A stretch of DNA of 64,000 nucleotides from Diadema setosum (GCF_964275005.1 NC_092693.1:29772173-29836172); one strand, 5' to 3'. Counted from the stretch's first letter, positions 7,689-19,378 are shown. The notes: generated from the sequence alone by a model not told the origin. Numbers and translations: made by a program.

Positions 7689-9822
7689 AAGGGATCGTAA
7701 AGTTTTGGTTGAGACCTATTAATTTCAGGTTTTTAACATTTTTGTGTGTGTGTGTGCGAGATAATGAGAAACCTCTTATGAAATATGGAAGAGCATGTAA
7801 TTCCGGGGGCATCCCACGAGACCGACACCCACGAGTCATACGGTCCCCGAGACCGACATCAATAATAGGTCCATGAGTCATACAGCCCACGAGTTATACG
7901 GCTCAGGAGTCATACAGCTCATGAGTTCGACACTACGCACAAAAGGCTCATGAGACCAACACTAAGCAAACATAGCCCACGAGACCGACACTAGCAATAA
8001 AGGCTCATGACACCGACACTAAGCAAAGAAAGCCCACGAGACCGACAGTAGACAGAAAAGGCCCACGAGACCAACACTAAGCTAAAAAGGCTCACGAGAC
8101 CGACACTAAGCAAAAAGAAAGCTCACGAGACCGACAGTAGACAAAGAAGGCCCACGAGACCGACAGGATAAACAGCGCCATTTACATGCCAATCACCTGT
8201 ACAGGTGTTCCATGAACGGGAAAATAAGATACTGGCGGTTGTAATTTGTAAATTTAATGAACGACATCAAACATGTATTTCTACATACTTCTGGTGGGGG
8301 GGGGGGCAAGTGTGGGAGCGACATTGTTATCAAGTAGAAAAATAGAATTGTATTCTTCATGCCCCCTCCCCCCCCAAAAAAAAAAAATAGAAGAATTAGT
8401 ATTCTTCATCCCCCCCCCCCAAAAAAAAAAAGACAAAAAACCCCCCACAAATGAATTAAAAAGAGGGCAAGAACGATGTACGGATTAATTTTAAAGTTTT
8501 GATAATGCCATCGTGCTATTTTAATAGGCTTTCCCAGTTTTTAGCTAGAAGATGGACAGGATATAATTTTTACCTCTTCTCTTTCCCTATTCACTAGTTA
8601 CTTATTCTATTTTAGATTTTCTACCCTCCTGCATGGAAGTTTTGCAGTAAGATCTATTTGTAATTTTCTCTGTAACTGTAATGTAATGCTACTGATTAAA
8701 ACGTTTTATATCGCAGGGATTCACCTCAATTTGTGGCTTGTGTTATTCTCCTCCAAACAGTACATTTTTCGTGAAATACAATAGCTGTTTTCATGGATGC
8801 ATCTAATTTTTTTCCGAATCCCTTACGCTACCTTAATAGACGATTACGTTATTTTTATTTTTTATTGATACTAAATCAACACCCTCGCAGGTTTATTGTA
8901 GAAAGATCTGTTACTGTACACTTTTGCTGTACTTTGTTCATCTTGTTTCACAAACACACACCCATGCAAACACAATTAAAGATCCTGATCATTTCAGGGG
9001 GGGGGGGGGGTGGGGGCAACTGATGGGGTTACACCCTGCCGGAGATGGCAACTCTTCTTTTCCATCTCTCATATCTTCCTATGCTAAGTATCAGGACACC
9101 CTATACAATTTATTGGTCTATAGGTGGCGCTGTTCATCCTGTCGGTCTCGTGGGCCTTCTTTGCTTAGTGTCGGTCTCGTGAACCTCTTTTGCGTAATGT
9201 CGGTCTCGTGAGCCTTGTATGCGTAGCGTCGGTCTCGTGGACCTTTTAAGTGTAGTGTCGGTCTCGTGGGCTTTGTTTGCTTACTGTCGGTCTCGTGAGC
9301 CTTTTGTGCGTAGTGTCGGTCTCGTGAGCCGTATAACTCCTGGGCTTATTTTACTTGATGTCGAACTCGTGGGCTTTATTCACTCAGTGTCGAACTCGTG
9401 GGCTGTATAACTGGTGGGCTGTATGACTTGTGAGCTGTATGACTCGTGGGCTGTATGACTTGTGAGCTGTATAACTTGTGGGCTGTATGACTCGTGGGTG
9501 TCGGTCTCGTGACGTGCACCCGTAATTCCATGAGGAATTCAACTTTACATTGTATTTGATGAAAAGTGGTTTTGAAATGGCTGAGATATCCAAAACAGAT
9601 CGATTCTAATAAAGACATAGTGTGGGACCCAACTGTTATTACGATCGTTTTGTTCTACTTTGTTTTTGGATGTTTCAGTCATTCTAAACTCGATTTTCAT
9701 CATATAAGCTTTGAATTCCTCTTAAAATGCTATGCCCTGCACTATTTCATAAGTGTTTTCTTGGTATCTCGCAAAAAGTTAAAAGCCTAATTCTCATCTC
9801 CACCAATACTGTACTATCCCTT
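7689..9822. mobile_element. TA-flanked MITE (AAGGGATCG family), split by a later insertion
   Basis: Left end AAGGGATCGTAAAGTTTTGG and right end CCAATACTGTACTATCCCTT lie between TA dinucleotides (7687-7688 and 9823-9824). Sister copies at 16033-16399 and 31698-32052 are about 355-367 bp and uninterrupted. This copy is about 409 bp once the 1717-bp element at 7805-9521 and one 8-bp duplication are removed. TA flanks suggest a Tc1/mariner-type family. There is no coding capacity. Confidence 0.8.
7805..9521. mobile_element. 1717-bp DNA transposon with 8-bp target duplication and CACGAGACCGAC repeats
   Basis: The target duplication GTAATTCC (7797-7804 and 9522-9529) brackets terminal inverted repeats. 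The left end starts GGGGGCATCCCACGAGACCG and the inverted right end starts GGGTGCACGTCACGAGACCG; both continue ACACCCACGAGTCATAC. Each arm (about 7817-8162 and 9139-9515) is an array of 24-33-bp units built on CACGAGACCGACACTAAGCA, in opposite orientation in the two arms. The inverted relation reaches inward to GACAGGATAAACAGCGCCA against its mirror at about 9130-9155. The core (about 8200-9100) has poly-G/C runs and no transposase. An 8-bp duplication fits hAT, Merlin or P superfamilies; the GGG start does not look like typical hAT. It is younger than the MITE it interrupts. Confidence 0.85.
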
Positions 9823-9994
9823 TAATGAAAAAATTTATCTTGAATATTGTTCTCATGAGCATCCCTCCTTACTGCATACCGAATTTACATACCTATTAAA
9901 ATGATATTTGTACATTAGTTTTGTATGCGTGGAGGTCATCTGTTTCGAACTGCAGTAGTATTTATTGATATAGTGTTCGCGATGGCACCACTTA
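9823..9994. other. short unannotated spacer
   Basis: AT-rich spacer between two mobile elements with no gene. Confidence 0.4.
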
Positions 9995-10631
9995 AAAGGG
10001 GCCCTGAAATCCAAATGCATGTTGATTTGTGTTGATTTATGATACCCTCAACATCACTTTTGCGGTGAAACGAATAATAGATATTATCTAGAAACATTCC
10101 ATACATTTTTAACGATTTTTCTGCTATTTTTCTTTAGATTACTTAGGAACGCGCACAAAAAAAAAAAAAAAAAAAAAAAATCCTTCCAAACCGATATTCC
10201 TCCGATGACCTCATCTCTCAATCATTGCTAAAGTACTGAAATGTTTAACAAAAGACATTGGAATGCACCTTCCCCTCGGTTCAGCATAACTTGCATGTTC
10301 CCTTGCCATGTCTTTTGTTAGTCACATTAATAGCCATGTTCAGACGTGGATTTCTCGTCGGAGTAAAATTTTATGGCGCAGCAATTAAAATTAAAATTTA
10401 TACTTATCTTACTACGACCCTGTGTCCACACGACGGTCGTGGGAAGAAACTTCGACCAATATTTACTACGGCCTTCGCGGAGATCACCTTGGAGGCTGCC
10501 AGGCTGCTGAGGGTCGGTGTAACTTCCGGAAGTGGTAGCGCCGCGCACGTCGACCATAATTACCAGCGGCATTTGTATTCTCCACCATTCTTGTAGCCTA
10601 TCCGATAGGCGTCGGGCTGTATCGATACTAG

Positions 10632-11209
10632 ACTGATCGCTATATGGAGACGGACATGCGAGGGCCTCAGCCCGAGCGCCTATCATCACTCGTTTTCAAA
10701 TCATTAGTTTTCGTAGATATTATACGAAAAACTGGTACGTATGTATGTTGAATATGCATAACTTGTAAAGGCTATATTAGGCAACTCCAACAGCGTATAG
10801 GTAGAAGATTGTTGATAGCCAAAATAATTATTCTTTCAAATTCCCAATAAAGTGAAATTGTCAAGTAATAGTACAAATTAAAAAGAAAAATTTACAAGAC
10901 ACTGAGACTAATGAGAATCAAAATGGCAAAGTAATCATGAAATCATGTAGTAGTTCTTATAAACCTACCCAAACAAACATGGATTCGTCAAAAAAAAAAA
11001 AAAAAGAAAGAAATATGCAGCGGGGAGATGATATTTGATTGGTTTAATCGATGAGGTCGATGACCACATAAGGCCTGTCTTATGAATCATGCATAAAAAT
11101 ACGCGTCGTGCATACGATAAGCATATTAGGAATAATGATTCGAAGACGAGTGATGATAGGCGCTCGGGCTGAAGCCCTCGCATGTCCGTCTCCATAAATA
11201 GCGATCAGT
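10632..11209. mobile_element. 578-bp inverted-repeat element, CTAG-flanked
   Basis: The left arm ACTGATCGCTATATGGAGAC and onward is repeated inverted at the right (GTCTCCATAAATAGCGATCAGT), about 60 bp each with few differences. CTAG lies at 10628-10631 and 11210-11213, a possible 4-bp target duplication. The loop of about 450 bp is AT-rich with an A-run at 10990-11004. It interrupts the left TIR region of the enclosing 10594-13022 element. Confidence 0.6.
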
Positions 11210-11215
11210 CTAGGA

Positions 11216-12956
11216 CCCCGTTTACAGTGCGAGGCTCGGCCGCGGCCGAGCCGCGGCCGAGCCCAGCCCCGCTTGAGTGTAAACGCGCAAAAGGCCAAAT
11301 GCGAGGCCAAAATTGGCCTCGCATTTGGCCTCGCTCTGGAGGTGGTCTCGGCCGCGGCCGAGCCGCGGCCGAGCCCTGCCTCTTCTTGGTGTAAACGCAA
11401 ACTGGGCCAAATGCGCGGCCAATTGCGCGGCCAATTTTAGTCTGGCTTCCAAACCCTCTGCCTGTATCTTTCGCTATTCAGGATATTAACCCCCTCAACG
11501 TCGAAAACTAGTATAGTTTAAGGTGGTTTTGTCCTGCAAAGGATTCTTTCCTCCGGCAAAGGCCTTTGCCCGAACGGCGACTTCGTCGCCACGTAATTCA
11601 TTTGGCAAAGGGTCTGAAAACCAGACAATACCAAATTGCGTTTGTTTACAAGCAGAGCGCCACTACGACAAAATATTGAAAGGTTTGAATCAAAAGCGCG
11701 GCCGAGCCCAGCAGTGTAAACGGACAAAATTGCGAGGCTCGGCCGCGCAATAGACCCCGTTTACAGTGCGGGGCTGGGCCGAGCCGCGGCCGAGCCGCGG
11801 CCGAGCCCAGCCTCAATTGCGAGGCCGGGCCCCGCAATTTTGTCCGTTTACACTGCCGGGCTCGGCCGCGCTTTTGATTCAAACCTTTCAATATTTTGTC
11901 GTATAGGTGGCGCTCTGCTTGTAAACAAATGCAATTTGGTATTGTCTGGTTTTCAGACCCTTTGCCAAATGAATTCCGTGGCGACGAAGTCGCCCTTCGG
12001 CAAAGGCCTTTGCCGGAGGAAAGAATCCTTTGCAGGACAAAACCACTTTAAACTATACTAGTTTTCGACGTTGAGGGGGTTAATATCCTGAACAGCGAAA
12101 GATACAGGCAGAGGGTTTGGAAGCCAGACTAAAACTGGCCGCGCAATTGGCCGCGCATTTGGCCCAGTTTGTGTTTACACCAAGAAAAGGCCGGGCTCGG
12201 CCGCGGCTCGGCCACGGAATTCATTTGGCAAAGGGTCTGAAAACCAGACAATACCAAATTGCATTTGTTTACAAGCAGAGCGCCACCTATACGACAAAAT
12301 ATTGAAAGGTTTGAATCAAAAGCGCGGCCGAGCCCGGCAGTGTAAACGGACAAAATTGCGGGGCCCGGCCTCGCAATTGAGGCTGGGCTCGGCCGCGGCT
12401 CGGCCGCGGCTCGGCCCAGCCCCGCACTGTAAACGGGGTCTATTGCGCGGCCGAGCCTCGCAATTTTGTCCGTTTACACTGCTGGGCTCGGCCGCGCTTT
12501 TGATTCAAACCTTTCAATATTTTGTCGTAGTGGCGCTCTGCTTGTAAACAAACGCAATTTGGTATTGTCTGGTTTTCAGACCCTTTGCCAAATGAATTAC
12601 GTGGCGACGAAGTCGCCGTTCGGGCAAAGGCCTTTGCCGAAGGAAAGAATCCTTTGCAGGACAAAACCACCTTAAACTATACTAGTTTTCGACGTTGAGG
12701 GGGTTAATATCCTGAATAGCGAAAGATACAGGCAGAGGGTTTGGAAGCCAGACTAAAATTGGCCGCGCAATTGGCCGCGCATTTGGCCCAGTTTGCGTTT
12801 ACACCAAGAAGAGGCAGGGCTCGGCCGCGGCTCGGCCGCGGCCGAGACCACCTCCAGAGCGAGGCCAAATGCGAGGCCAATTTTGGCCTCGCATTTGGCC
12901 TTTTGCGCGTTTACACTGAAGCGGGGCGCGGCCGAGCCTCGCACTGTAAACGGGGT
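11216..12956. repeat. 1.74-kb GC-rich palindrome whose arms are palindromes
   Basis: The left end GACCCCGTTTACAGTGCGAG mirrors the right end CTCGCACTGTAAACGGGGTC, and the sequence stays complementary inward to a centre near 12096. Each arm is itself folded, with mirror axes near 11790 and 12400: the block CTTTGCCGGAGGAAAGAATC occurs in four alternating orientations. The arms carry strings of CGGCCGCGGC and short elements of the TAGTCTGG family (for example 11441-11628). Long open frames here are side effects of the high GC content and not genes. Such a structure would be prone to hairpins and hard to assemble. Confidence 0.8.
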
Positions 12957-13773
12957 CATGGAGGCCGGACTGTAAACGGAGTCTAGTATCGATACAGCCC
13001 GACGCGTATCGGATATAGGCTACCATTCTTGTTGATGGAAATTTCTGCATGAGCGCTAGCTTCTTCGTCGCGATCGACGAGCGCAAAATGTCAACATTGC
13101 GATTTGACCCAGGAAGTTTTACCTAGGTCGTAAAGTATGTAAGTTCCATAGAGCTGTATACGTAAATAAAGCTCTATGGTAAGTTCATAGATACTCCGAG
13201 GCTTGTCCGCACGGGCAATTTACTCCCACCGGCTAGTCGTGGTAGCGAGATACTCCCGAGAAAACTCAGGAGTTTCTTGGTCGGAAGAAGAGGTCGTGGT
13301 AAGTTCCTCCGATCGGAGGAAGTTACCACGACCTTGTTCAGACGGGCACTACTCCGACCTGTCCTCCGAAGTTACTCCGACCTATCCTCCGAAGTTACTC
13401 CGACCAAAACTGCCTCCGTCTGAACACAGCTAATATCACAGAAAGTCCATGTTCCCTCGCCATGTCTTTTGTTAGTCACATAAAATAAGAAAAACATGCA
13501 AGTTATGCTGAGTCGAGGGGAAGGTGCATTCCAATGTCTTTTGTTAAACATTTCAGTACTTTAGCAATGATTGACAGATGAGGTCATCCGAGGAATATTG
13601 GTTTGGAAGGATTTTTTGTGGGCGTTCCCAAGTATTCTGAAGAAAAATAGTATAGAAAAATCGTAAAAAATAATATGTGGAATGTTTTTAGATATTCATT
13701 TCACCGCAAAAGTGATGTTGAGGGTATCATAAATCAACACAAATCGACATGCATTTGGATTTCAGGGCCCCTT

Positions 13774-14025
13774 TAGTACGCAGAATCCATCAATCTTACC
13801 AGCTTAATAGTATGAATAACCAAGTATCTTATTTTCCCGATGTTAAATGTATTGATTTTCAGCCCAAGTGTAGGTGCGCACATAATAATTATTATACAGA
13901 TGGAGAGAGGGTGGTGGAGGAAGGCTGCAAGGGGGTGGGGGGGGGGGGGGCTGCAGTCCCCTTATAAATCTCCTCTCCCCTCCTCACAGTGTTGTGCATG
14001 GCCATGGCCAAGACAATCTTTCTGA
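13774..14025. other. spacer with poly-G run
   Basis: Non-coding, with a G-run at about 13936-13950. Confidence 0.4.
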
Positions 14026-14415
14026 TGAACGTCACGAGTTTGACACCTACGAGTCATTGCGGCCCACGACTCAATACAGCCCATGAGCTCGACACTGGAC
14101 AAATCGCTTTAATACGGCCCATGAGTCTGACATTAAACAAACAAGGCCCACAAGTCCAACACTATAAAAAGGCAAACAATGCTCACGAGTTCGACACTAA
14201 CCCCCCCCCCCCCCAAAAAAAAGACCTACAATACTGACACATTGAGCCCCGTGATGCCTTTCTTGCCTAACACGTTGGTCTAGTTTGCCTGTAGTGACGG
14301 ACTCATGGGCCTTTTTTTTTTTTTTTTTTTTTTTTTGCTTATAGTGTCGAGTTAACAATCTTTATGACTCGTGGGCTGCATGATTCATGGACCTTTATCC
14401 CATGTCGAACTCTGT
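14026..14415. mobile_element. decayed copy of the CACGAGACCGAC transposon
   Basis: Starts AACGTCACGAGTTTGACACC and continues with diverged GAGTCATTGCGGCCCACGAC units, then inverted units (GACTCGTGGGCTGCATGATT) at about 14365-14385. C- and T-homopolymers lie in the loop. The ends are too eroded for a safe target duplication. It is related to the elements at 7805-9521 and 34368-34633. Confidence 0.6.
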
Positions 14416-15059
14416 GGCAGTACTTGTTTGTGTCCCTCTTCATGGGATGACTCCGTTTCTTTCAGTATCACGTATTGGTATCTCTTAAGACGTTCCTTTC
14501 AGGTACCAATGCATGGATGTATGCGGTATTCCCAAACTATTAAACCCCGGTCACACAGCGCTTTACGGCTTAATAACGGCCAAAACACGTCAAAAAGTGG
14601 TCTCCCGTGAAGCAGACGATGTTGTTCGCGTTGATTATGGTCGAGTTTAAGGAGAGCTACGGTCGATTTATAGACGTGGCAGGACGCGGGGAAAAATCTG
14701 AACGGCGTCGGCCGCGGTAAAAAGTTTTCAACTGCTCAAAAATTAATTTTATTCCGCGGACAATCACGGGCGGCACAAGTGGTAAAGACGTGCAACACAC
14801 GTGAAACACACGTGATAATCCGTGTTCCGGCAGTGATTAAAACTTGGGGAGACGCGGTAAAGACGCGAAAGTTTAGCGGTCTGTCACGGGCAGAGCACGG
14901 TCATCTGCTTGTTAGTCTGGCTTCCAGACCCTCTGCCCATACTATTTCGCTATCCATGATATTAACGCCCTCAACGTCGAAAACTAGTATAGTTTAAGTT
15001 GATTTTCTCGCGCAGAGGGTCTGGAAGCATTCGTCTTGGAGTTAATGGATTCCGCCCGA

Positions 15060-16032
15060 TTTTGGGCGGAATCCATAAATCTGTCAGCGCTCCCGTCCTC
15101 TGAAGCGCGAAATTCGAATTATCCTGCTCAGCGTGTTATCAGAGCCGGGTGGTGGGAGGACTCTCCCTACTACCTGTGTGTTGGCATTGCGGCGTGTGTG
15201 TACCAATGGTGTGGATGCTGTATACTGTAGTATGCAGGATGAGGGTGATGGTATACATTCAGGGAGGCGTATATTCTACCTCTCTGCACACGAACATTCG
15301 GACTTTTCTAAGATCTAAAGTAAGGTCGGATGGAAGAATCGGCAATCGTAGACAGTGTGTACTCCATGATGTGTATTCCTAAAAGTTTTCGATGTTTTTG
15401 ATTGTTACTCACGTTTTTCCTGTTTACTACTATATAGATGCGCACAATGGTCAAGTGAACTATGTTTCCAATAAAATTAAAGCAGACCATTTTGTGTCAT
15501 TGTGTCTATCGACGAAATCAAAAATCACATATCCTTGTTACTTATGTTGTAAGCTCAATGAGGAATAGGTGTCCAAGGAAGATTTTTTTGTTTGTTTCTT
15601 CATTTGTGCTGGGTTGTTTTTTTTTTTTTTCAACGAATGTAGGGCCTATAGTGCAATACAATCAGTAAAGTTAACAATTGCGAACCACATTTCCCTTCCT
15701 TCCTTTACAAAGTATCTCAATTACCATCTGAGTCGTTTTCTCGTTTCCACTATGTTGTCTAATGGATTTCTTTTGTAGGCTCGACTTGGGGAAAACCAGC
15801 AACATTTTTTAACCTTTTTTTTAGTAGGTCTTATGAGTATGAATGTAAAAACCGGTCTAATTTGACTACTAGTAGGCCTATACTGAATCCTACAAATAAA
15901 GCAAAATTCACGGATCTTTGACAAATGAAAAAATACAAAATGGATGCATATTTTGATAGAAACTGGCAATTTCAGATACACATTTTTTTTTTCTATATGT
16001 GATATTGAGTTCACTTCAATGATTTAATCTTA
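15060..16032. other. interior of the Mutator-like element, no gene seen
   Basis: No transposase or host exon recognised. There is a T-run near 15618, and a palindromic TTCCGCCCGATTTTGGGCGGAA hairpin core at about 15050-15072. Confidence 0.4.
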
Positions 16033-16399
16033 AAGGGTGTGTACAGTTCTGGTCGTGGTGAGGATATAGCTTTTAACGTTTTGCAAGATATTCAGAAACC
16101 TTCTAAGCTCTAAGGGGTATCAAAAGTTTATTCGATGACAATCGGTTTTGAAATGGCCGAGATAACCAAAAACAAGGTGAAACAAAGAGATCCTAATAAA
16201 GTTGTGGCATGTCGCCTTTTATTATTAGCACTTTTTTTTTGGATATCTCAGCCATTTGAAAACCAATTTTCATCAAATAAACATTGAATCCTTCTTAAAA
16301 TTACATGCTCTTTCATATTTCATAAGAGGCTTTTCATTATCTCACTTAGGAATGTTCAAAAGATGAATGCCCACCTCAACCAGTACTGTACAGTCCCTT
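16033..16399. mobile_element. MITE of the AAGGGATCG family, 367 bp
   Basis: Starts AAGGGTGTGTACAGTTCTGG and ends CAGTACTGTACAGTCCCTT, between TA dinucleotides (16031-16032 and 16400-16401). The interior is a partial fold-back (ATTTCAT..GAAATGGC and complements), as in the copies at 7689-9822 and 31698-32052. Confidence 0.75.
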
Positions 16400-17279
16400 T
16401 ATAGGTGCCGGTATAGACGTGGAATGCAATCATCAGCTCAATGTAAATGAACATTATCTGAGGTCCCAAATCTTTCCGACATTCATCAATGTGCGAATTG
16501 GTGCTGAAATATCCAAATGAACAGCATCAACAGTGAAGTATTTTAATTTGCGGCTTTTTGGGGGGGGGGGAGGGGGGATGGTTTGGGTTTTTTCAGAGAG
16601 AAACAACTTAACAATTCATGTAGACATTATTGTTGTTGTTGTTGTTTTAAAGAACGAAAGAAGAGAGAGAGAAAATGGGGCCCTATACAAATAATTTGCC
16701 CCAGACAGCACTTAACAAAAAACAAACATTATAAATCTTAGAGAGATATAATTATTATTGTTCTCATGATATCAATGATAACTCTAAAGAGGTTTCCCAA
16801 ATCAGGTATCCGGAATTGTGAGTTTCAAAATCAGGCATCTTTGTGGATGAAAAAATTGAGGCCCTCTAAAAAAGCAAAACAACAACAACAACAACAACAA
16901 CAAAACCCTGCAAGTATAATAGACTTGATTGTGGCGATATTGATTGATGCACAACGCCTTCCGCTGTATTTGTTCGTATAATGTTAAACTCATACTTAAG
17001 AGTCAGAACGATGAGATACATTACAAAAACACACACAATTTCTCCATCTGAAAAGCATAGTGCTTCCACATGCTCCGTAAACTATGTTGATGACAAGCTA
17101 TTATTATTGCATAAGGCAGGCTAATATTCGGAGAAGAGCTATGATTCAATATGACCTGTGCACGGGAAAAATAAAAAAAAATATTCAAGCTAAAAGTATC
17201 TGAATTGGACATATTATATTCTTTAAATTTCTGTCAATGCTTTCATACGTATATTTCTCATTGTTATAATTCGTTACGT
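16400..17279. other. non-coding; simple repeats
   Basis: No gene. There is a G-run at about 16560-16576, a TTG trinucleotide run at about 16629-16645 and a CAA trinucleotide run at about 16879-16902. Confidence 0.45.
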
Positions 17280-17640
17280 TCAGAACAAAGTTCGCTAATG
17301 CGAATGATTAAGTTCATTATTCCGAAAGTTTGTCAGTGCTAAAATGTAATAAGTTTCGTGAATCAAAAAGTTATGATTAATCCCAAAATGAATGCAGAGT
17401 CGTAATTCTTCAGAAGGTTTGTTGATCAGATCATGTTTTTCGGAATGCCGAACATTATTCAATATCATCAGATGATATTGAATAATGTTTCTTATTCCGA
17501 AAAAACTTAATTGGGTTCTTTATTCCAAAGTTTCGTTTATCCCAAAATGAATGAAGGGTCGTTATTCCAAAGGCGCGTCAATCTGGTGATGAAATAGGAT
17601 TCGTAATTCCGAAAATAAAATATGTTTTATTTTTCAGCGA
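17280..17640. repeat. diverged minisatellite of GTTCRTTATTCCGAAA-type units
   Basis: Variants of TTATTCCGAAAGTTT, CGTAATTCTTCAGAAGGTTT, TTATTCCAAAGTTTCGTTTA and TCGTTATTCCAAAGGCGCGT repeat irregularly, with AATGAATGNAGRGTCGT between. A perfect hairpin interrupts the run at 17451-17489 (arms of 19 nt, AACATTATTCAATATCATC and its complement, one-base loop). A related motif occurs alone at about 26495-26520. Confidence 0.55.
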
Positions 17641-19378
17641 AATGCGGTGTTGTTATTGTTAAGATACTTTATAGAATATTACGCAATGAAATTTAAGGGA
17701 AGAGCGCTGGAATACAATTGGAATTTTGGATTGCATTATTGATAGAAAACGAATATTTCCTCTTCTTCCTCCGTATCCCACCTTTCCCATATACTCTATA
17801 GCCAACATCGTCATCGAGATGAACCATTCTTTGCCACATTCACCATTCAATTATCGGAATCAGGAATGTAACAACATCAATATTTACAAAAGGTCACACA
17901 AGTGCTCGGTTTTCCCACCTCCCTGGTTATACCACCTATATGGCCTACATGCTTACATCCTATAAGGTCCAAGGAGCATATCAACTAAAGACATGCATAT
18001 GGTGAAATGGAGAAGTTTGTCGTCGAGGGATTAAAAAGCAAAAATTACAGGATGGAGACCAAAATTAATAATTGGTTGTGGTGTGCCATATAGTACCGAA
18101 CTTATTTCTGTTCTCTACTTATCTACACTCAGTTTTCATTTTGCATTGAATGAGGTAATAAAAGCAGCCAACTTGCGTTGCTTCTTATATATAGAAATAA
18201 CAAAAAAAAAAACAATTAATAGTCTTACGATGGGGTGATAATTGTCTCTAAACATATCATTTGCCATAAACTTGGCACCTGTTTCTTTTATAGAAAGTTT
18301 ATTATGATTAACTAATATGGACGGGTCTCTGAGCATATGAAAAACAATGAAAAAAAAGTACATGAGCATCTTTTGAGAATTTGAATTGAGGCAAAATATT
18401 CCACAAAACCGATACTTTCCTATATACAAGTGATAAATCTGCAATAAGCCGAAAAAATATATGAGTTACATGGACAAATCTATATCAAATGCTAGAGCTT
18501 GTCATATCTTAATTATGTGAATACAAAAACTGTAAGTCAGAGTCTATTATTGTTTGTAACGTTTGGCCGTTAATTTTGTTGCATGATGACCTTGGGAAAT
18601 GAAGTCTTTCAGCTGAAAATATCCAAAACCAAGCTGCAATGATAATTCATTATGATTGCACTGTATACGTCCACTTGATATGCCAGCGATGAACCATGTT
18701 AATTGCGACTTAAACTAAATAATTAGTATTCTTTCTTGCATATATACCCATGGATGTTCTTAGCAAAACAAAGTTTTTTAAGGGGGGGGGGGGCATAATT
18801 GCCCCGAAGCGCATCATGCTTCAAACAATGGCCTTCTGTCAAAGAAATGAAGAGTTTGTTTGCAAAAACCGATAAGTCCATATTTGTCAAATGGAGATAT
18901 TTGCGATTACAGGTCAAGAAAAATAGAATAATAAGAAAAATTTTGCTTCTTTTGACCATCACTTCAAAAATGTACCTTTATGTGTAGTGACCAATATATC
19001 ATTTAAAAGGTATTATTTTGTGTTTTATGACAGATACCGTACTTCAAAATTTTCAAAAATGGACGTATCGGTTTTTGCAAACAAACTCTTCAAATATTTT
19101 TTTAATTATTTGTTTCATTATACATAACCACTTCAGACAAGGTTTTTATCATCACATGACTTTATGAAAGATAAATTGGAAATGAATAGATGTGGCTCTC
19201 GTTCTTTTAAAAACTGGTCCCCCTATCAAAGATGCTATAATTGCTAAATGAATGGATGTTGGAGCATATAGTGGTAAGAAGTGACCTTGTACTGCTATCA
19301 AGCGGGCTATTTCAAGGGATAGAAGATGGTGTATGAAGACATCTTATGTTGAGGGGCCACAATACCCCAGCTCACCTA
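17641..19378. other. no gene seen
   Basis: AT-rich, with scattered homopolymers including a G-run at 18781-18792. AACCGATAAGTCCATATTTG at about 18868 has an inverted partner near 19055-19080 (ACGTATCGGTTTTTGCAAACAAACTCTTC against GAAGAGTTTGTTTGCAAAAACCGAT). That makes a further inverted repeat of roughly 250 bp, possibly a small MITE. Confidence 0.4.

Larger units (their letters stand above)
10594..13022. mobile_element. third-level Mutator-like element, 9-bp target duplication
   Basis: CCATTCTTG flanks both ends (10585-10593 and 13023-13031). The terminal inverted repeats are about 45 bp: TAGCCTATCCGATAGGCGTC and onward on the left, its near complement ending GGATATAGGCTA on the right. A 9-bp duplication with longish TIRs fits Mutator-like elements. 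The interior is a nest of further inverted repeats with no transposase, so this copy is non-autonomous or has lost its genes. Confidence 0.75.
10333..13430. mobile_element. second-level element with GTTCAGACG termini
   Basis: The left end GCCATGTTCAGACG and the inverted right end GCTGTGTTCAGACG form short terminal inverted repeats with TA outside both (10331-10332 and 13431-13432). The inner flanks share GTCGGAGTAA-like motifs, which on the right repeat as CTCCGAAGTTACTCCGACC (13350-13410). The 35-bp string CATGTTCCCT..TTTTGTTAGTCACAT occurs in direct orientation just outside both ends, which suggests a short tandem repeat at the insertion point. The element is non-coding. Confidence 0.55.
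9995..13773. mobile_element. outermost fold-back element of a five-level transposon nest
   Basis: Left arm 9995-10330 and right arm about 13433-13773 are inverted copies. The left begins AAGGGGCCCTGAAATCCAAA and the right ends with its complement (GGATTTCAGGGCCCCTT). Both arms include a shared AACATCACTTTTGCGGTGAAA segment and a TTCCCCTCGG..CAGCATAACTTG segment. TA follows the right end, and TA lies one base outside the left end, so a TA duplication is likely. The loop holds a second element (10333-13430) with further elements inside it. No transposase frame is visible. Confidence 0.7.

Noticed and set aside
7739-8160. Regular CACGAGACCGAC units as a possible CRISPR-like array
   Set aside because: Spacers are not unique, units vary in length, and the array is mirrored at the other end of a transposon with a target duplication.
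11182-13086. Many open frames rich in Arg, Ala and Pro on both strands
   Set aside because: They are side effects of CGGCCGCGG-rich palindromes. The same peptide appears mirrored on both strands because the DNA is an inverted repeat.
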